Assembly: GCF_028715765.1 (NCBI RefSeq)
Contig: NZ_JAQURE010000001.1
Coordinates: 114,488 to 178,487, forward strand
Direction: 5' to 3'
Length of the DNA: 64,000 nt
Source of the DNA: Rhodoferax sp.
GTDB lineage: Bacteria > Pseudomonadota > Gammaproteobacteria > Burkholderiales > Burkholderiaceae_C
Part shown: in pieces, positions 26,707 through 36,589 of the stretch
Numbering within the stretch: the first letter of the stretch is position 1
Layout of the letters: each line of letters begins with the position of its first letter
Translations under genes and position numbers: made by a program
The notes under the pieces: model-generated
The model's database searches: none
What the model saw: the letters and a program-made list of their open reading frames with translations, nothing else
What the model was told of the DNA's origin: nothing

Positions 26707-29034
26707 CTAGTCTGGTGACTTGATACTGTGTGGAGTGGATTGAGAGGTAGGGGTCAACAAGCTTACAAAAAGCGTCGCCAGGACGCCCGCCGAAACACCA
26801 AAAACGCCAGCAGATACTGGCTCTATGTCAAACCAAAGTCCTGACCCATGTAAATCTAAGAGAGTTCTGACTGCAGGTGCATTGACAACCATGTAATAAA
26901 TCGTCACAAACAACCCAGAAAGCATGCCTGCAACTGCACCCTGCCGTGTTGCTCTGGGCCAAAAAATTCCGATCACCATGACCGGTACAAAGGCAGCACC
27001 GGCCAAAGAAAACGAAGCTGAAACCAGATACAAAATATCAGCCGGTCTTTGAGCTGCCACATAAGCAGCCAACAACGCAACCAACAGCAACGCAAATTTA
27101 GACAACATCACACGTCGCACTGCACTCGATTTGGTGCTCTCGCCCTTGTAAAAAAGATCATGAGCCAGTGCGTTACCAATGGTCAACAACAAGCCATCAG
27201 CGGTTGATAAAGCTGCCGCCAAGCCACCAGCGGCGACCAATCCAGACACCACATAGGGCAAACCAGCAATTTCTGGCGTAGCCAGCATCACAATATCAGC
27301 ACCTAGTTTTAACTCTGCAAATTGCAGAATGTGATCGCCATTGATGTCGCTGACTGAAATCAATGAAGGATCAACCTTCGCCCACTGCGCAATCCAAACC
27401 GGTAGGTCGTCAAATCTTTGTCCTACCAAATGCCCCATGATCTCGAACTTGACCAGCACTGCCAATGCCGGAGCTGCCAAATAAAGCAATGCGATAAAAA
27501 AAAGTGACCAAGTGACAGAATTTCTAGCCTCTGAGACATCACGAGTGGTAAAAAAGCGCGTCAGTAAATGCGGCAGTCCTGCTGTGCCAATCATCAAACA
27601 GAACATCAATGCCAGGAAATTGAGACGAGAAGTATTGAACAACTGTTGGTCATTCTTGGAGCCTTCTGAGTCACCTGCAAAAGGGCGCGTGTGGAGTGGC
27701 ATACCCGCCAAGGGCTGCGCGCGCTCCATGTTTTCCACCATGGCTTTGGTCCAGCGCTCTCTGGCTGCATCCTCATCTCTGGGCAAAGCGGCCAGTTCAC
27801 GCCGCGCTTGAACGATCACAGATTCTTCAGCATGTGCTTCTGTCAATTGGCTGATTTCCGCACGAAGATTTTTACGCTCTAGCTCAAGCGCTTCAGATAC
27901 ATTGCTTAATTTGAGTGCGAAATCAGTTGATTTTTTAGCATACAGATAGATGACGTCTTGCTCCTTTTCATCATCAACAAGTTTTCGCTCCAAATTGGTG
28001 ATTTTGGAGAGTTGTTGACCATACACAAGGGGAGCTAAAGGGTTGCCAAGCTGTTTGTATGCCAACCATGAAACAGGTATCAAAAAAGCCAGAATGAGAA
28101 CCACATACTGAGTGACTTGGGTCCACGTCACGGCACGCATCCCCCCTAAAAATGAGCAAACCAGCACGCCGCCCAAACCTAGCAAAATGCCAATTTCAAA
28201 CTGAACCCCTGTCAATCTTGAAGTAATGAGCCCAACACCGTAAATTTGAGCGACAACATAGGTGAATGAACAAAGTACAGCAGCCCATGCAGCAATAATT
28301 CGCGGCCAACGGCCACCATAGCGCACACCAAAAAAATCAGGAACTGTGTATAAGTTCATTCGACGCAAATGTGGTGCAACAAGCAATGCAACCAAACAAA
28401 AACCGCCTGTCCAGCCAAGTATGTAAACCAGCCCACCAGGTTGCGCACCCGAACCTGAAAAACCTTGCAAATACAAACCACCTGCCATACTGATGAAAGA
28501 GGCAGCACTCATCCAATCTGCGGCAACTGCCATGCCGTTGTACATGGCTGGAATTCGCCGACCTGCAACGTAATATTCTGTCGCAGTCGAGGTTCGACCA
28601 TATATTCCGACCAAGGCGTAAAAGAAAACAGTAGCAAAAAGAAAAATAGCGCCAACCCATATTTTTCTCAGACCTGACTGCTCCGCAAACGTCAGTAACA
28701 ATAAAAACAAGAGAAAAACTACCACGAACAACGCAAACCGTTTATGAATACGATTGACGTAACGTGTGTAGCCAGGGTCAGGCGCTTGAGATACACCTTC
28801 ATGGCGATTTGCAAACCAAGCAAACATCGCCACAATAACGATGAAGACAAGTACGCTTCCCTGAGCCGCAAACCAATAGGCAAGCGGCCAGCCTGCTACC
28901 ACTTGTTGCAAATTTTGAGCAAAAAAAACAACGCCAAAAGAGGCAATAAACCAACAAAACAAAAGCCAACCTCGTAAGCTTGATAAGCGAATCAAAGGTT
29001 GGCTTTGCACCTCAGTGGAATCTGGGTTCATCAT
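26707..29034 (-). CDS. Fused DUF4212 / sodium:solute symporter (VC_2705-like)
   Basis: A 775-residue membrane protein. The N-terminal ~90 residues have two membrane segments and resemble the DUF4212 small subunit (FIASFGVVFFAQNL...PLAYWFAAQGSVLVFI). The rest is a sodium:solute symporter (FFYALVGIYGRTSTATEYYVAGRRIPAMYNGMAVAADWMSAASFISMAGGLY). Near residues 340-440 a charged, probably coiled-coil insert (NLERKLVDDEKEQDVIYLYA, ELERKNLRAEISQL) lies between membrane segments. The large-subunit family is related to acetate/carboxylate symporters; the substrate is unknown. ppsA lies upstream on the same strand, consistent with gluconeogenic carbon uptake. Confidence 0.85.
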   Translation of the reverse strand: MMNPDSTEVQSQPLIRLSSLRGWLLFCWFIASFGVVFFAQNLQQVVAGWPLAYWFAAQGSVLVFIVIVAMFAWFANRHEGVSQAPDPGYTRYVNRIHKRFALFVVVFLLFLLLLTFAEQSGLRKIWVGAIFLFATVFFYALVGIYGRTSTATEYYVAGRRIPAMYNGMAVAADWMSAASFISMAGGLYLQGFSGSGAQPGGLVYILGWTGGFCLVALLVAPHLRRMNLYTVPDFFGVRYGGRWPRIIAAWAAVLCSFTYVVAQIYGVGLITSRLTGVQFEIGILLGLGGVLVCSFLGGMRAVTWTQVTQYVVLILAFLIPVSWLAYKQLGNPLAPLVYGQQLSKITNLERKLVDDEKEQDVIYLYAKKSTDFALKLSNVSEALELERKNLRAEISQLTEAHAEESVIVQARRELAALPRDEDAARERWTKAMVENMERAQPLAGMPLHTRPFAGDSEGSKNDQQLFNTSRLNFLALMFCLMIGTAGLPHLLTRFFTTRDVSEARNSVTWSLFFIALLYLAAPALAVLVKFEIMGHLVGQRFDDLPVWIAQWAKVDPSLISVSDINGDHILQFAELKLGADIVMLATPEIAGLPYVVSGLVAAGGLAAALSTADGLLLTIGNALAHDLFYKGESTKSSAVRRVMLSKFALLLVALLAAYVAAQRPADILYLVSASFSLAGAAFVPVMVIGIFWPRATRQGAVAGMLSGLFVTIYYMVVNAPAVRTLLDLHGSGLWFDIEPVSAGVFGVSAGVLATLFVSLLTPTSQSTPHSIKSPD

Positions 29035-29079
29035 CGATAGATGATGGCACCCCGTGGTGCCACGCGTAATAAATGGAAT

Positions 29080-31473
29080 CTATGCTTTGGCAAGATTTTG
29101 CCAGGTAGCAACTACAGTATCTGGGTTTAATGAAATTGAAGAGATACCTTCATTCATCAACCATTTTGCAAAATCTGGATGGTCACTGGGCCCCTGACCA
29201 CAAATACCAATGTATTTGCTCTCAGAACGGCAAGCACCGATGGCTGCACCAATGAGAGCAGTGACAGCTGGATCACGCTCGTCAAAATCTTTGGCCAACA
29301 ATTCAAGGCCAGAGTCTCGGTCTAGTCCTAAAGTAAGTTGGGTCAAATCATTTGAACCAATTGAGAAACCATCAAAGTACTGCAAGAAATCCTTGGCCAA
29401 AATAGCATTGCTAGGAATCTCACACATCATGATGAGCTTGAGGTCGTCACGACCACGCTGAAGTCCTTGCGCCGCAAGTAATTCTGTTACTTTTTTCGCC
29501 TGACCTAAGGTTCGCACAAAAGGCACCATCACTTGCACATTGGTTAAACCCATGTCATTACGAACGCGCATTAAAGCTTCACACTCCATGGCGAAAGCTT
29601 CACCAAAATCTTCACTGATGTAACGTGCTGCGCCACGGAAACCCAACATTGGATTTTCTTCATCAGGCTCATAACGGCTACCGCCAATCAATTTGCGGTA
29701 TTCATTGCTCTTGAAGTCAGACAAACGAACGATGACTGGTTTGGGCCAAAAAGCGGCCGCAATTGTGGCAACGCCCTCAGCAACTTTATCCACATAAAAA
29801 GCCCGGGGTGACGCATGTCCACGCGCCACAGACTCAACTGCTTTTTTCAGATCGGCATCAATGTTTGGATATTCAAGAATGGCTTTCGGATGCACACCAA
29901 TGTTATTGTTGATGATGAATTCAAGACGAGCCAAGCCAACGCCAGCGTTGGGCAACTGACAGAAGTCAAATGCCAATTGTGGGTTACCCACGTTCATCAT
30001 GATTTTCACATTGATGTCAGGCATGGAGCCACGCTGAACTTCTGTCACTTCGGTTTCCAACAGTCCGTCATAAATGAAGCCGGTATCTCCTTCAGCACAG
30101 CTGACAGTCACCAACATCCCGTCTTTCAAGACTTGATCTGCATTGCCACACCCCACCACGGCAGGTATGCCCAACTCTCGAGCAATGATTGCTGCATGAC
30201 AAGTGCGGCCACCACGGTTTGTCACAATGGCTGAAGCACGCTTCATAACAGGTTCCCAATTGGGATCCGTCATGTCAGTCACCAACACATCACCTGCAAG
30301 CACCCGATCCATTTCGCTGATGTTGTGCACAATCTTCACTGGCCCAGTGCCAATTTTTTGACCAATGGCCCGCCCCTCAACGAGCACTGCGCCTTTGCCT
30401 TTGAGCTTGTAGCGATGTTCAACCTTGCCAACAGCCTGGCTTTTCACAGTTTCAGGGCGAGCTTGAAGGATGTACAACTCACCATCGATGCCATCCTTAC
30501 CCCATTCAATGTCCATGGGGCGGCCGTAATGCTCTTCAATCACCAATGCATAAGCGGCAAGTTTTTGAACATCTGCATCCGTCAAAGAATACCGATTGCG
30601 CAACTCAGTGGGCACATCGGTGGTTTTAACCAAATGACCCGTCTGCGCCTTTTCTTCCGCCGTGGTGAATTGCATTTGAATCAATTTAGAGCCCAAACTG
30701 CGGCGAATCAAGGCCAATTTACCCGCTTTAAGCATGGGTTTGTGAACATAAAACTCATCTGGGTTCACTGCGCCCTGCACCACTGTTTCACCTAGACCAT
30801 AACTTGAGGTGATGAAAACAACCTGATCAAAGCCTGATTCGGTATCCAGCGTGAACATCACACCCGCTGCGCCCAAATCTGAACGCACCATGCGCTGAAT
30901 GCCTGCGCTCAAAGCCACGGTTTCATGTGCGAAACCTTTGTGCACACGGTAACTGATCGCACGATCGTTATAGAGCGATGCAAATACCTCACGAATCTTG
31001 TGCAGGACAGCTTCGATACCGGTCACATTCAAAAATGTTTCTTGCTGCCCGGCAAATGAGGCATCGGGCAAATCCTCTGCAGTCGCTGACGATCGCACGG
31101 CGAATGAAGCCACCTCACTGCCTCCCGACAAGGTCGCAAACGCCTCGCGTATTCCTTTTTCAAGATCGGCAGGGAAGGGCTGATTTTCAATCATGGCTCG
31201 TATATCGGCACCTGCCGATGCCAGCGCGTTGACATCATCAGCATCTAAATTGCTCAAACGTGCGTTGATTTTTCCAGTCAAATCATCAAAGGCGAGAAAC
31301 TGTCTAAAAGCGTGCGCCGTGGTCGCGAAACCTGTGGGCACTTTCACGCCAGTGGGTAAATTGGAGATCATTTCTCCAAGACTGGCATTTTTTCCGCCCA
31401 CGGTATCCACATCCGTCATTCGCAATTTTTCAAAAGGAACGACCAAGTCGGTTTCAGCAAAAAGTTTAGACAT
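29080..31473 (-). CDS. ppsA: Phosphoenolpyruvate synthase
   Basis: A 797-residue enzyme that makes PEP from pyruvate and ATP in gluconeogenesis. Order: ATP-binding N-domain ([15 protein letters not shown]), swivelling phosphohistidine domain ([24 protein letters not shown], catalytic His near residue 426) and a PEP/pyruvate-binding TIM barrel ending [20 protein letters not shown]. Full length. Divergently transcribed from its regulator ppsR, the usual arrangement. Confidence 0.97.
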   Translation of the reverse strand: MSKLFAETDLVVPFEKLRMTDVDTVGGKNASLGEMISNLPTGVKVPTGFATTAHAFRQFLAFDDLTGKINARLSNLDADDVNALASAGADIRAMIENQPFPADLEKGIREAFATLSGGSEVASFAVRSSATAEDLPDASFAGQQETFLNVTGIEAVLHKIREVFASLYNDRAISYRVHKGFAHETVALSAGIQRMVRSDLGAAGVMFTLDTESGFDQVVFITSSYGLGETVVQGAVNPDEFYVHKPMLKAGKLALIRRSLGSKLIQMQFTTAEEKAQTGHLVKTTDVPTELRNRYSLTDADVQKLAAYALVIEEHYGRPMDIEWGKDGIDGELYILQARPETVKSQAVGKVEHRYKLKGKGAVLVEGRAIGQKIGTGPVKIVHNISEMDRVLAGDVLVTDMTDPNWEPVMKRASAIVTNRGGRTCHAAIIARELGIPAVVGCGNADQVLKDGMLVTVSCAEGDTGFIYDGLLETEVTEVQRGSMPDINVKIMMNVGNPQLAFDFCQLPNAGVGLARLEFIINNNIGVHPKAILEYPNIDADLKKAVESVARGHASPRAFYVDKVAEGVATIAAAFWPKPVIVRLSDFKSNEYRKLIGGSRYEPDEENPMLGFRGAARYISEDFGEAFAMECEALMRVRNDMGLTNVQVMVPFVRTLGQAKKVTELLAAQGLQRGRDDLKLIMMCEIPSNAILAKDFLQYFDGFSIGSNDLTQLTLGLDRDSGLELLAKDFDERDPAVTALIGAAIGACRSESKYIGICGQGPSDHPDFAKWLMNEGISSISLNPDTVVATWQNLAKA

Positions 31474-31504
31474 ATCAAGACTCCAGAAGTTAAAAAACTG
31501 GTCT

Positions 31505-31579
31505 TTGACAAACCCGAACTTCGGTCTGTCAATTTAACAAAAACCGCTGACTTTGATGTTGTGATGTTGAAGCGGTTTT
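31505..31579. promoter_or_regulatory. ppsA-ppsR divergent region with inverted repeats
   Basis: The intergenic stretch holds TTGACA (31505-31510) mirrored by TGTCAA (31527-31532), and a perfect 9-bp inverted repeat AAAACCGCT (31540-31548) / AGCGGTTTT (31571-31579). A GATAAT-like -10 lies near 31595. I cannot assign the regulator; the second repeat could be a transcript hairpin in the ppsR leader. Confidence 0.35.
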
Positions 31580-31712
31580 GCAGGAAATTTGGTTAGATAA
31601 TCATTATTGTAGAGCTTGCAAATGCACTCCAGAGCAGACTGAAATGCCACCCGAACCCGCGAGTGGCAAGACCAGGATCAAGCGAACGCAACAACCAACT
31701 TTGATCTTCATC

Positions 31713-32537
31713 ATGCCCAACAGAACAGTTTTTTTTGTGTCAGATGGCACAGGCATTACCGCTGAAACCTTTGGCGGAGCGATTTTGAATCAGTTTGAGG
31801 CCAACTTGCATCGCATCAGATTGCCTTTTGTGGATACGGTTGATAAAGCGCATCAAACCGTCAGACAAATCAATCAAGCTGGCGCACACGACAACAAACG
31901 CCCTATCGTTTTCACCACACTGGCCAACGAGGAGGTGTTCAAAGTCATCGCTGAAGGTTGTGAAGGAATGTTGCTAGACATGTTCAGTACATTTGTTCAC
32001 CCTCTTGAGAAAGAACTCAACATCAAGTCAAACCACCGAATCGGCCGGTTCAGTGATGCCAGCAAAAGCAAACAATACCAAACCCGTATTGATGCCATCA
32101 ATTTCTCACTCGACCATGACGATGGCCAATCGCACCGCGACCTTGAGAGCTCAGACGTGATTTTGGTGGGTGTCAGTCGCAGTGGCAAAACGCCAACCTC
32201 GCTGTACCTAGCCATGCAATACGGGTTAAAAGCCTCCAATTACCCTTTGATACCGGAAGATTTTGAGCGCCAGGATTTACCTCCAGCACTTAAAGCGCAC
32301 CAGAAAAAATTGTTTGGTCTAACGATTCAGCCCGAGCGCTTGAGTGAGATTCGAAACGAACGCAGACCTAATTCCAAATACGCCTCGCTTGAGAACTGCC
32401 GACGTGAAGTCCAACAGGCTGAGGCCATGATGCGACGCTCAGGCATCAGATGGTTGTCTACAACAACCAAATCCATTGAAGAAATCTCAGCCACCATTCT
32501 TCAAGAACTTCGCCCGGAACGCTTATCCTTTTCCTGA
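31713..32537 (+). CDS. ppsR: PEP synthase regulatory kinase/pyrophosphorylase (DUF299)
   Basis: A 274-residue bifunctional protein that inactivates PEP synthase by ADP-dependent phosphorylation and reactivates it by Pi-dependent removal (family knowledge). N-terminal RTVFFVSDGTGITAETFG; P-loop ILVGVSRSGKTPTSLYLAMQYG; C-terminal RRPNSKYASLENCRREV. ATG 31713 gives the usual N-terminus; an in-frame ATG at 31644 would add 23 residues and cannot be excluded because neither has a clear RBS. Confidence 0.93.
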   Translation: MPNRTVFFVSDGTGITAETFGGAILNQFEANLHRIRLPFVDTVDKAHQTVRQINQAGAHDNKRPIVFTTLANEEVFKVIAEGCEGMLLDMFSTFVHPLEKELNIKSNHRIGRFSDASKSKQYQTRIDAINFSLDHDDGQSHRDLESSDVILVGVSRSGKTPTSLYLAMQYGLKASNYPLIPEDFERQDLPPALKAHQKKLFGLTIQPERLSEIRNERRPNSKYASLENCRREVQQAEAMMRRSGIRWLSTTTKSIEEISATILQELRPERLSFS

Positions 32538-32572
32538 GTTTGAGCTTAGTCATTGATGTTTCAGTTGAAAAA

Positions 32573-33271
32573 ATGCGATTGGGTTTTCTCGTCTCCGTGG
32601 TGTTGAGCATTCACTTGATAGGGCTGACATGGTTCCAAACTCGCTCTTTGCCATCGCAATTTTTTGTTGAACCTGTACATGTTCAAATCAATATGTGGCA
32701 TGCAGCTACGACTCAAACCACCAGCCCAGAACAAGTACGTGAACGGGTTCAAAAATCCACTCATCACGCCGCCCATTTGCCTGTTCATCGTTTGGAAAAA
32801 ACGCTTCCAGCGTTACAACCTTCACGACAATCAGAACAGGCTCTTCCTGTTGGCAGTTTGGTTAGCGCCAATGAGTCAACAAAGCCGTCATCTTTGAGTG
32901 CTGCAGAGCCCGAACACAGCGCAGCACCCGCTGAAACCTCAAAAAACAAAAAATCATCAGATGCCTCTGGTGCATCTGCACTTCAGAAAGTGATCCTGCC
33001 ATCAAGCAATGCCGAGTACTTAAAAAATCCACCACCACTTTACCCACAGCTCAGTCAACGACTAGGTGAACAAGGACGCGTAGTGATCAAGGTTTTAATC
33101 AGTAAAAGTGGGGTAGCACTGGACAGTCGCATCGAACAAAGCAGTGGTTTTCAGAGATTAGATCAAGCCGCCCAAAATGCCGTGATGGGTTGGAGATATG
33201 TGCCAGGGCAGCGCGCAGGTGAAGCGCAGGACATGTGGTTTAACGTTCCGGTCAACTTTGCGCTGAACTGA
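32573..33271 (+). CDS. TonB-family energy transducer-like protein
   Basis: A 232-residue protein with one N-terminal membrane anchor (LGFLVSVVLSIHLIGLTWF), a Ser/Ala/Pro/Lys-rich periplasmic linker and a C-terminal TonB domain (NPPPLYPQLSQRLGEQGRVVIKVLISKSGVALDSRIEQSSGFQRLDQAAQNAVMGWRYVPG). It presumably couples inner-membrane energy to an outer-membrane receptor, but no exbBD or receptor lies nearby. ATG 32573 is preferred over an upstream TTG at 32540, because the latter abuts the ppsR stop and lacks an RBS. Confidence 0.82.
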   Translation: MRLGFLVSVVLSIHLIGLTWFQTRSLPSQFFVEPVHVQINMWHAATTQTTSPEQVRERVQKSTHHAAHLPVHRLEKTLPALQPSRQSEQALPVGSLVSANESTKPSSLSAAEPEHSAAPAETSKNKKSSDASGASALQKVILPSSNAEYLKNPPPLYPQLSQRLGEQGRVVIKVLISKSGVALDSRIEQSSGFQRLDQAAQNAVMGWRYVPGQRAGEAQDMWFNVPVNFALN

Positions 33272-33293
33272 ATGCGATGGATCAAATTTATTT

Positions 33294-33710
33294 TCAAATT
33301 CCCAAAGCGGAAATACCCGCACGTGCAATTTCAGCATCTTCACTTGACTTCACACCGCTCACGCCCACAGCGCCCACAGCGCCCAAGCAGAATCCATCTT
33401 TGATAATAGGTACGCCGCCTTCAAGCATGCCAGACACGGCAGGTGCACTTAAAAATGAAACACGACCGCCATTGATCACCTCTTCATAAACCTTGCTTTC
33501 ACGCCGACCCAACGCCGCGGTATGCGCTTTCGCCGGCGCAATGTGTGCAGAAATGGCTGCTGCACCATCTAGACGCTGCAGCCAAAGCAAATGTCCGCCG
33601 TCATCTACGACTGCAATGGTGACAGGCCAGTTGTTGGCAAGTGCATGCTGTTCGGCAGCCATGGCAATCGCCTTCACATCAGAGAGTTGCAATACGGGTT
33701 TGGTTTGCAT
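33294..33710 (-). CDS. GlcG/HbpS family (DUF336) protein
   Basis: A 138-residue single-domain protein: LSDVKAIAMAAEQHALANNWPVTIAVVDDGGHLLWLQRLDGA...AIIAPAKAHTAA-like region and a glycine-rich end GAVGAVGVSGVKSSEDAEIARAG. The family includes GlcG and the haem-binding HbpS; the specific ligand is unknown. ATG 33710 has AAGG eight bases upstream, so I prefer it to the GTG at 33719. It converges on the TonB-like gene. Confidence 0.85.
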   Translation of the reverse strand: MQTKPVLQLSDVKAIAMAAEQHALANNWPVTIAVVDDGGHLLWLQRLDGAAAISAHIAPAKAHTAALGRRESKVYEEVINGGRVSFLSAPAVSGMLEGGVPIIKDGFCLGAVGAVGVSGVKSSEDAEIARAGISALGI

Positions 33711-33831
33711 GTGAGACACCTTAAAAAGCGTTGAGTTAAGGTTGAAGAATACAGTGCAAGCTTGATCGCATTCAAGATATCCAAGTCACAAGTATCCTCA
33801 CAAAAAGTAAGCGCTGGAATGACGTCCATAT

Positions 33832-33860
33832 TTGGCCGTTTGGCTGAACCACCCTAAAAT
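33832..33860 (+). promoter_or_regulatory. Sigma-70 promoter of the Bax-inhibitor-1 gene
   Basis: TTGGCC (33832-33837), a 17-base spacer and TAAAAT (33855-33860), followed 37 bases later by an AGGAG-preceded ATG. Confidence 0.55.
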
Positions 33861-33896
33861 TTGCGTTCAAATTGTTCAATTTATCAGGAGCCCAAC

Positions 33897-34592
33897 ATGA
33901 CAGAACGAATTCAATCCATTGAGCCCCGCTTTGGCTATGGCGCTGCGGTTCAGGAGCGCAACAAGGTATTGCGTAACACTTATTGGTTGCTTGCCTTAAG
34001 TTTGGTACCCACAGTACTCGGTGCATGGCTTGGCGTAGCCACCGGCATAACTCGCTCACTCAGTGGTGGACTTGGCTTGATCGTTTTTCTGGGTGGTGCT
34101 TTTGGATTCATGTACGCCATTGAAAAAACCAAAAACTCTGCTGCAGGTGTGCCAGTTTTGTTAGGTTTTACATTTTTCATGGGACTGATGCTTTCTCGCA
34201 TGATTGCCATGGTACTGGGCTTCAAAAACGGCCCTGACTTGATCATGACCGCATTTGGTGGCACCGCCGGTGTATTTTTTGTCATGGCAAGCCTTTCCAG
34301 CGTCATCAAACGTGATTTATCAGGCATGGGAAAGTGGTTGTTTGTAGGCGCACTGGCTATCATGGTGGGTGGCATCATCAATGTATTTGTTGGTTCAACT
34401 GCAGGCATGATGGTGATCTCTGTGATGGCTATCGGGGTTTTCAGCGCGTACATGCTTTATGACCTCAAACGCATCGTCGACGGTGGTGAAACCAACTACA
34501 TCAGCGCCACATTGGCTTTGTACCTGGACATCATCAACGTTTTTCAAAGTCTGCTTGCCTTGCTTGGCATCATGGGTGGCGAGCGCGACTGA
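33897..34592 (+). CDS. Bax inhibitor-1/YccA family membrane protein
   Basis: A 231-residue protein with about seven membrane segments (e.g. YWLLALSLVPTVLGAWLGVAT, FLGGAFGFMYAIEKT) and the conserved end FSAYMLYDLKRIVDGGETNYISATLALYLDIINVFQSLLALLGI, typical of the BI-1/UPF0005 family. E. coli members interact with FtsH; here the role is inferred only. ATG 33897 follows CAGGAG; a longer frame from 33861 is not supported. Confidence 0.92.
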   Translation: MTERIQSIEPRFGYGAAVQERNKVLRNTYWLLALSLVPTVLGAWLGVATGITRSLSGGLGLIVFLGGAFGFMYAIEKTKNSAAGVPVLLGFTFFMGLMLSRMIAMVLGFKNGPDLIMTAFGGTAGVFFVMASLSSVIKRDLSGMGKWLFVGALAIMVGGIINVFVGSTAGMMVISVMAIGVFSAYMLYDLKRIVDGGETNYISATLALYLDIINVFQSLLALLGIMGGERD

Positions 34593-34612
34593 CAATCCGC
34601 GTCCAATCCCAG

Positions 34613-34639
34613 AAAAAAAGGCCTTTTCAGGCCTTTTTT
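34613..34639 (+). terminator. Rho-independent terminator after the BI-1 gene
   Basis: AAAAGGCC (34616-34623), 6-base loop, GGCCTTTT (34630-34637) with a flanking T run; 20 bases after the stop. It could work in both directions. Confidence 0.85.
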
Positions 34640-34719
34640 GTTGGTTTAAATTGTGACTCAATCACTTGTCAAAGGCACATAATTTCCAACATTCTCTGAA
34701 TGAACATCCACGCTTAACC

Positions 34720-35076
34720 ATGTCAAAAAACCTGTTCATCGTCTTGACTGCCCTGCTGCTGTCAGCATGTGACTTACTAGGTTTGGGGCCCGACCCTCGA
34801 GTTGCCCAAAAAGAAGCTGAGGCCAAAGCCATAGGTGGCGCTTGCCGCTATGGCATGCGAGGCATTGAAGACTGCTACACCCTGAACAAAGGCATCAACA
34901 AAGCTGCCATTTTTGATGGCTGGCGCGAAATGGACGCCTACATGCGAGATAACAAAGTTGAGGGTGTCAAAGCAGAAATTGCGCCACCACTACCGCCCGC
35001 ACCTGTGAGTCCACCCGCGGAAGAAGAGCTGACAGACATCACACCCAAAACCAAGAGTAAAACATCAGCGCATTGA
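34720..35076 (+). CDS. Small predicted lipoprotein
   Basis: A 118-residue protein beginning MSKNLFIVLTALLLSACDLLG: a signal peptide with lipobox LLSAC and Asp at +2. The mature part carries two cysteines (GGACRYGMRGIEDCYTLN) that could form a disulfide, a FDGWREMDAYMRDNKV segment and a Pro/Lys/Thr-rich tail. I do not recognise a function. ATG 34720 is chosen because it places the signal peptide at the N-terminus. It converges on rlmD. Confidence 0.7.
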   Translation: MSKNLFIVLTALLLSACDLLGLGPDPRVAQKEAEAKAIGGACRYGMRGIEDCYTLNKGINKAAIFDGWREMDAYMRDNKVEGVKAEIAPPLPPAPVSPPAEEELTDITPKTKSKTSAH

Positions 35077-35086
35077 GTTTGATCGG

Positions 35087-36538
35087 TCAATGGCTTGGCT
35101 CTTGGTACTCAAAAACCGCCATACTTTCGACATGCGCAGTATGTGGAAACATGTTCACCACCCCTGCGGCTACGCAACGGTAACCTGCACGGTGCACCAA
35201 CAACCCCGCATCCCTGGCCAAAGTTGATGGATTGCAACTGACATACACAATGCGCTGCGGCGCTTGCCACTGGCTTGCGCCGGGCGTGGCAGTGCCTTCA
35301 ACTGAGCCAAGTTTTTGCTGATGCAATTCAGCCAAAGCGCTCACCAGTGCAAAAGCACCTTCACGCGGGGGGTCTACCAGCCACTTGTCGGCTACGCCAT
35401 CTTGAATCAATACCTCAGGGGTCATTTCAAATAAATTTCTAGCTATAAATTCAGTAGCTGCGAGCACTCTATTTATAGGCCTTAGAGCACAATTATTCAT
35501 ATAATTTTCACGTGACCGCTCAACCAGTGTGTCACTTCCTTCAATGCCCAACACTTGACCCGCCTGCGTGGCAATGGGCAAAGTAAAGTTGCCTAAACCA
35601 CAAAACCAGTCAATCACACGCTCGTGCGGTTGGACATTGAGCAGCCGCAATGCGCGCGACACCAGCACCCGGTTGATGTACGGATTCACCTGAGTGAAGT
35701 CGGTGGGTTTGAACGGCATGGTGATGCCAAACTCTGGCAATGCGTAGGTCAAAGGGGCAGCCTGCGGGTCGAGCAACTTCACCGTCTCAGGCCCTTTGGC
35801 TTGCAGCCACCATTGCACCCCCTTGTTCTCCGCGGCAAAGGCGCGCAGCTTCTGCACATCGACCACGCTCAGAGGTTCTAGATGTCGCAACACCAGCGCA
35901 GTGACCTCGTCGCCACACGCAAGTTCAATTTGCGGACAAGTTTCTACTGCATCGAGCGAAGCAATCAAACTTCGCAGCGGCATTAGCATGGCACTGACAT
36001 GCGGGGGCAGCACAGGGCAGACCTGCATATCGGCCACATAGCGGCTCTTGCGCTCATGAAAACCCACCAACACCGTGCCTTTTTTCTTCACAAATCGAAC
36101 TGACAACCGTGCCCGGTACCGATAGCCCCAGCCTGGCCCCTCAATGGGTCGCAATACCAGCTCAGGCTTGACCTTTCCCAAATGCCACAAGTTGTCTTCA
36201 AGTGCCCGCTGCTTGACAGCGATTTGTGCACTAGGATGCAAATGCTGCATCTTGCAGCCGCCACAGGCACCCGTGTGCAAGCCAAAATGTGGGCAAACTG
36301 GTGTGACACGCTGAGAAGATGATTTGTGAATTTGGGTCAGCGTGCCTTGCTCCCAATTATTTTTAGTGCGATTGATGTTGGCGCTGACGTGTTCAAAAGG
36401 CAAAGCACCCTCGATAAAAACCACCTTGCCATCAGCCTTGTGCGCAATCCCTTGGGCATCCAGGTCAAGCGACTCCACCTGCAACCAGTTACTAGGCACA
36501 ACAGACACCTTTACCGACGTCTCAGTCAATTCAGTCAT
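35087..36538 (-). CDS. rlmD: 23S rRNA (uracil-1939-C5)-methyltransferase RlmD
   Basis: A 483-residue SAM-dependent RNA methyltransferase. N-terminal TRAM-like domain ([31 protein letters not shown]), [4Fe-4S] cysteines in [22 protein letters not shown]-binding [12 protein letters not shown] and the catalytic-cysteine motif [12 protein letters not shown]. Part of its coding sequence (35446-35492) looks like the dispersed repeat. It lies downstream of nlpD on the same strand, where Burkholderia-type genomes usually have rpoS between them. Confidence 0.93.
   Translation of the reverse strand: MTELTETSVKVSVVPSNWLQVESLDLDAQGIAHKADGKVVFIEGALPFEHVSANINRTKNNWEQGTLTQIHKSSSQRVTPVCPHFGLHTGACGGCKMQHLHPSAQIAVKQRALEDNLWHLGKVKPELVLRPIEGPGWGYRYRARLSVRFVKKKGTVLVGFHERKSRYVADMQVCPVLPPHVSAMLMPLRSLIASLDAVETCPQIELACGDEVTALVLRHLEPLSVVDVQKLRAFAAENKGVQWWLQAKGPETVKLLDPQAAPLTYALPEFGITMPFKPTDFTQVNPYINRVLVSRALRLLNVQPHERVIDWFCGLGNFTLPIATQAGQVLGIEGSDTLVERSRENYMNNCALRPINRVLAATEFIARNLFEMTPEVLIQDGVADKWLVDPPREGAFALVSALAELHQQKLGSVEGTATPGASQWQAPQRIVYVSCNPSTLARDAGLLVHRAGYRCVAAGVVNMFPHTAHVESMAVFEYQEPSH
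35446..35492. repeat. Repeat-like segment inside rlmD, copy 5
   Basis: AGTAGCTGCGAGCACTCTAT then TTATAGGCCTTAGAGCAC resembles the repeat core with several substitutions, read through in frame by rlmD (around [15 protein letters not shown]). It could be an old insertion absorbed into the gene, or coincidence. Confidence 0.4.
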
Positions 36539-36589
36539 GAGTTCAATATTTCAAGAAATTCAGCCCACAAAATTGTGGGCTTGAGAGCC

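Noticed and set aside
29044..29062. Hairpin GGCACC-ccgt-GGTGCC between ppsA and the symporter as a terminator
   Set aside because: The stem is only 6 bp and neither strand has a following T run, so I did not annotate it as a terminator.
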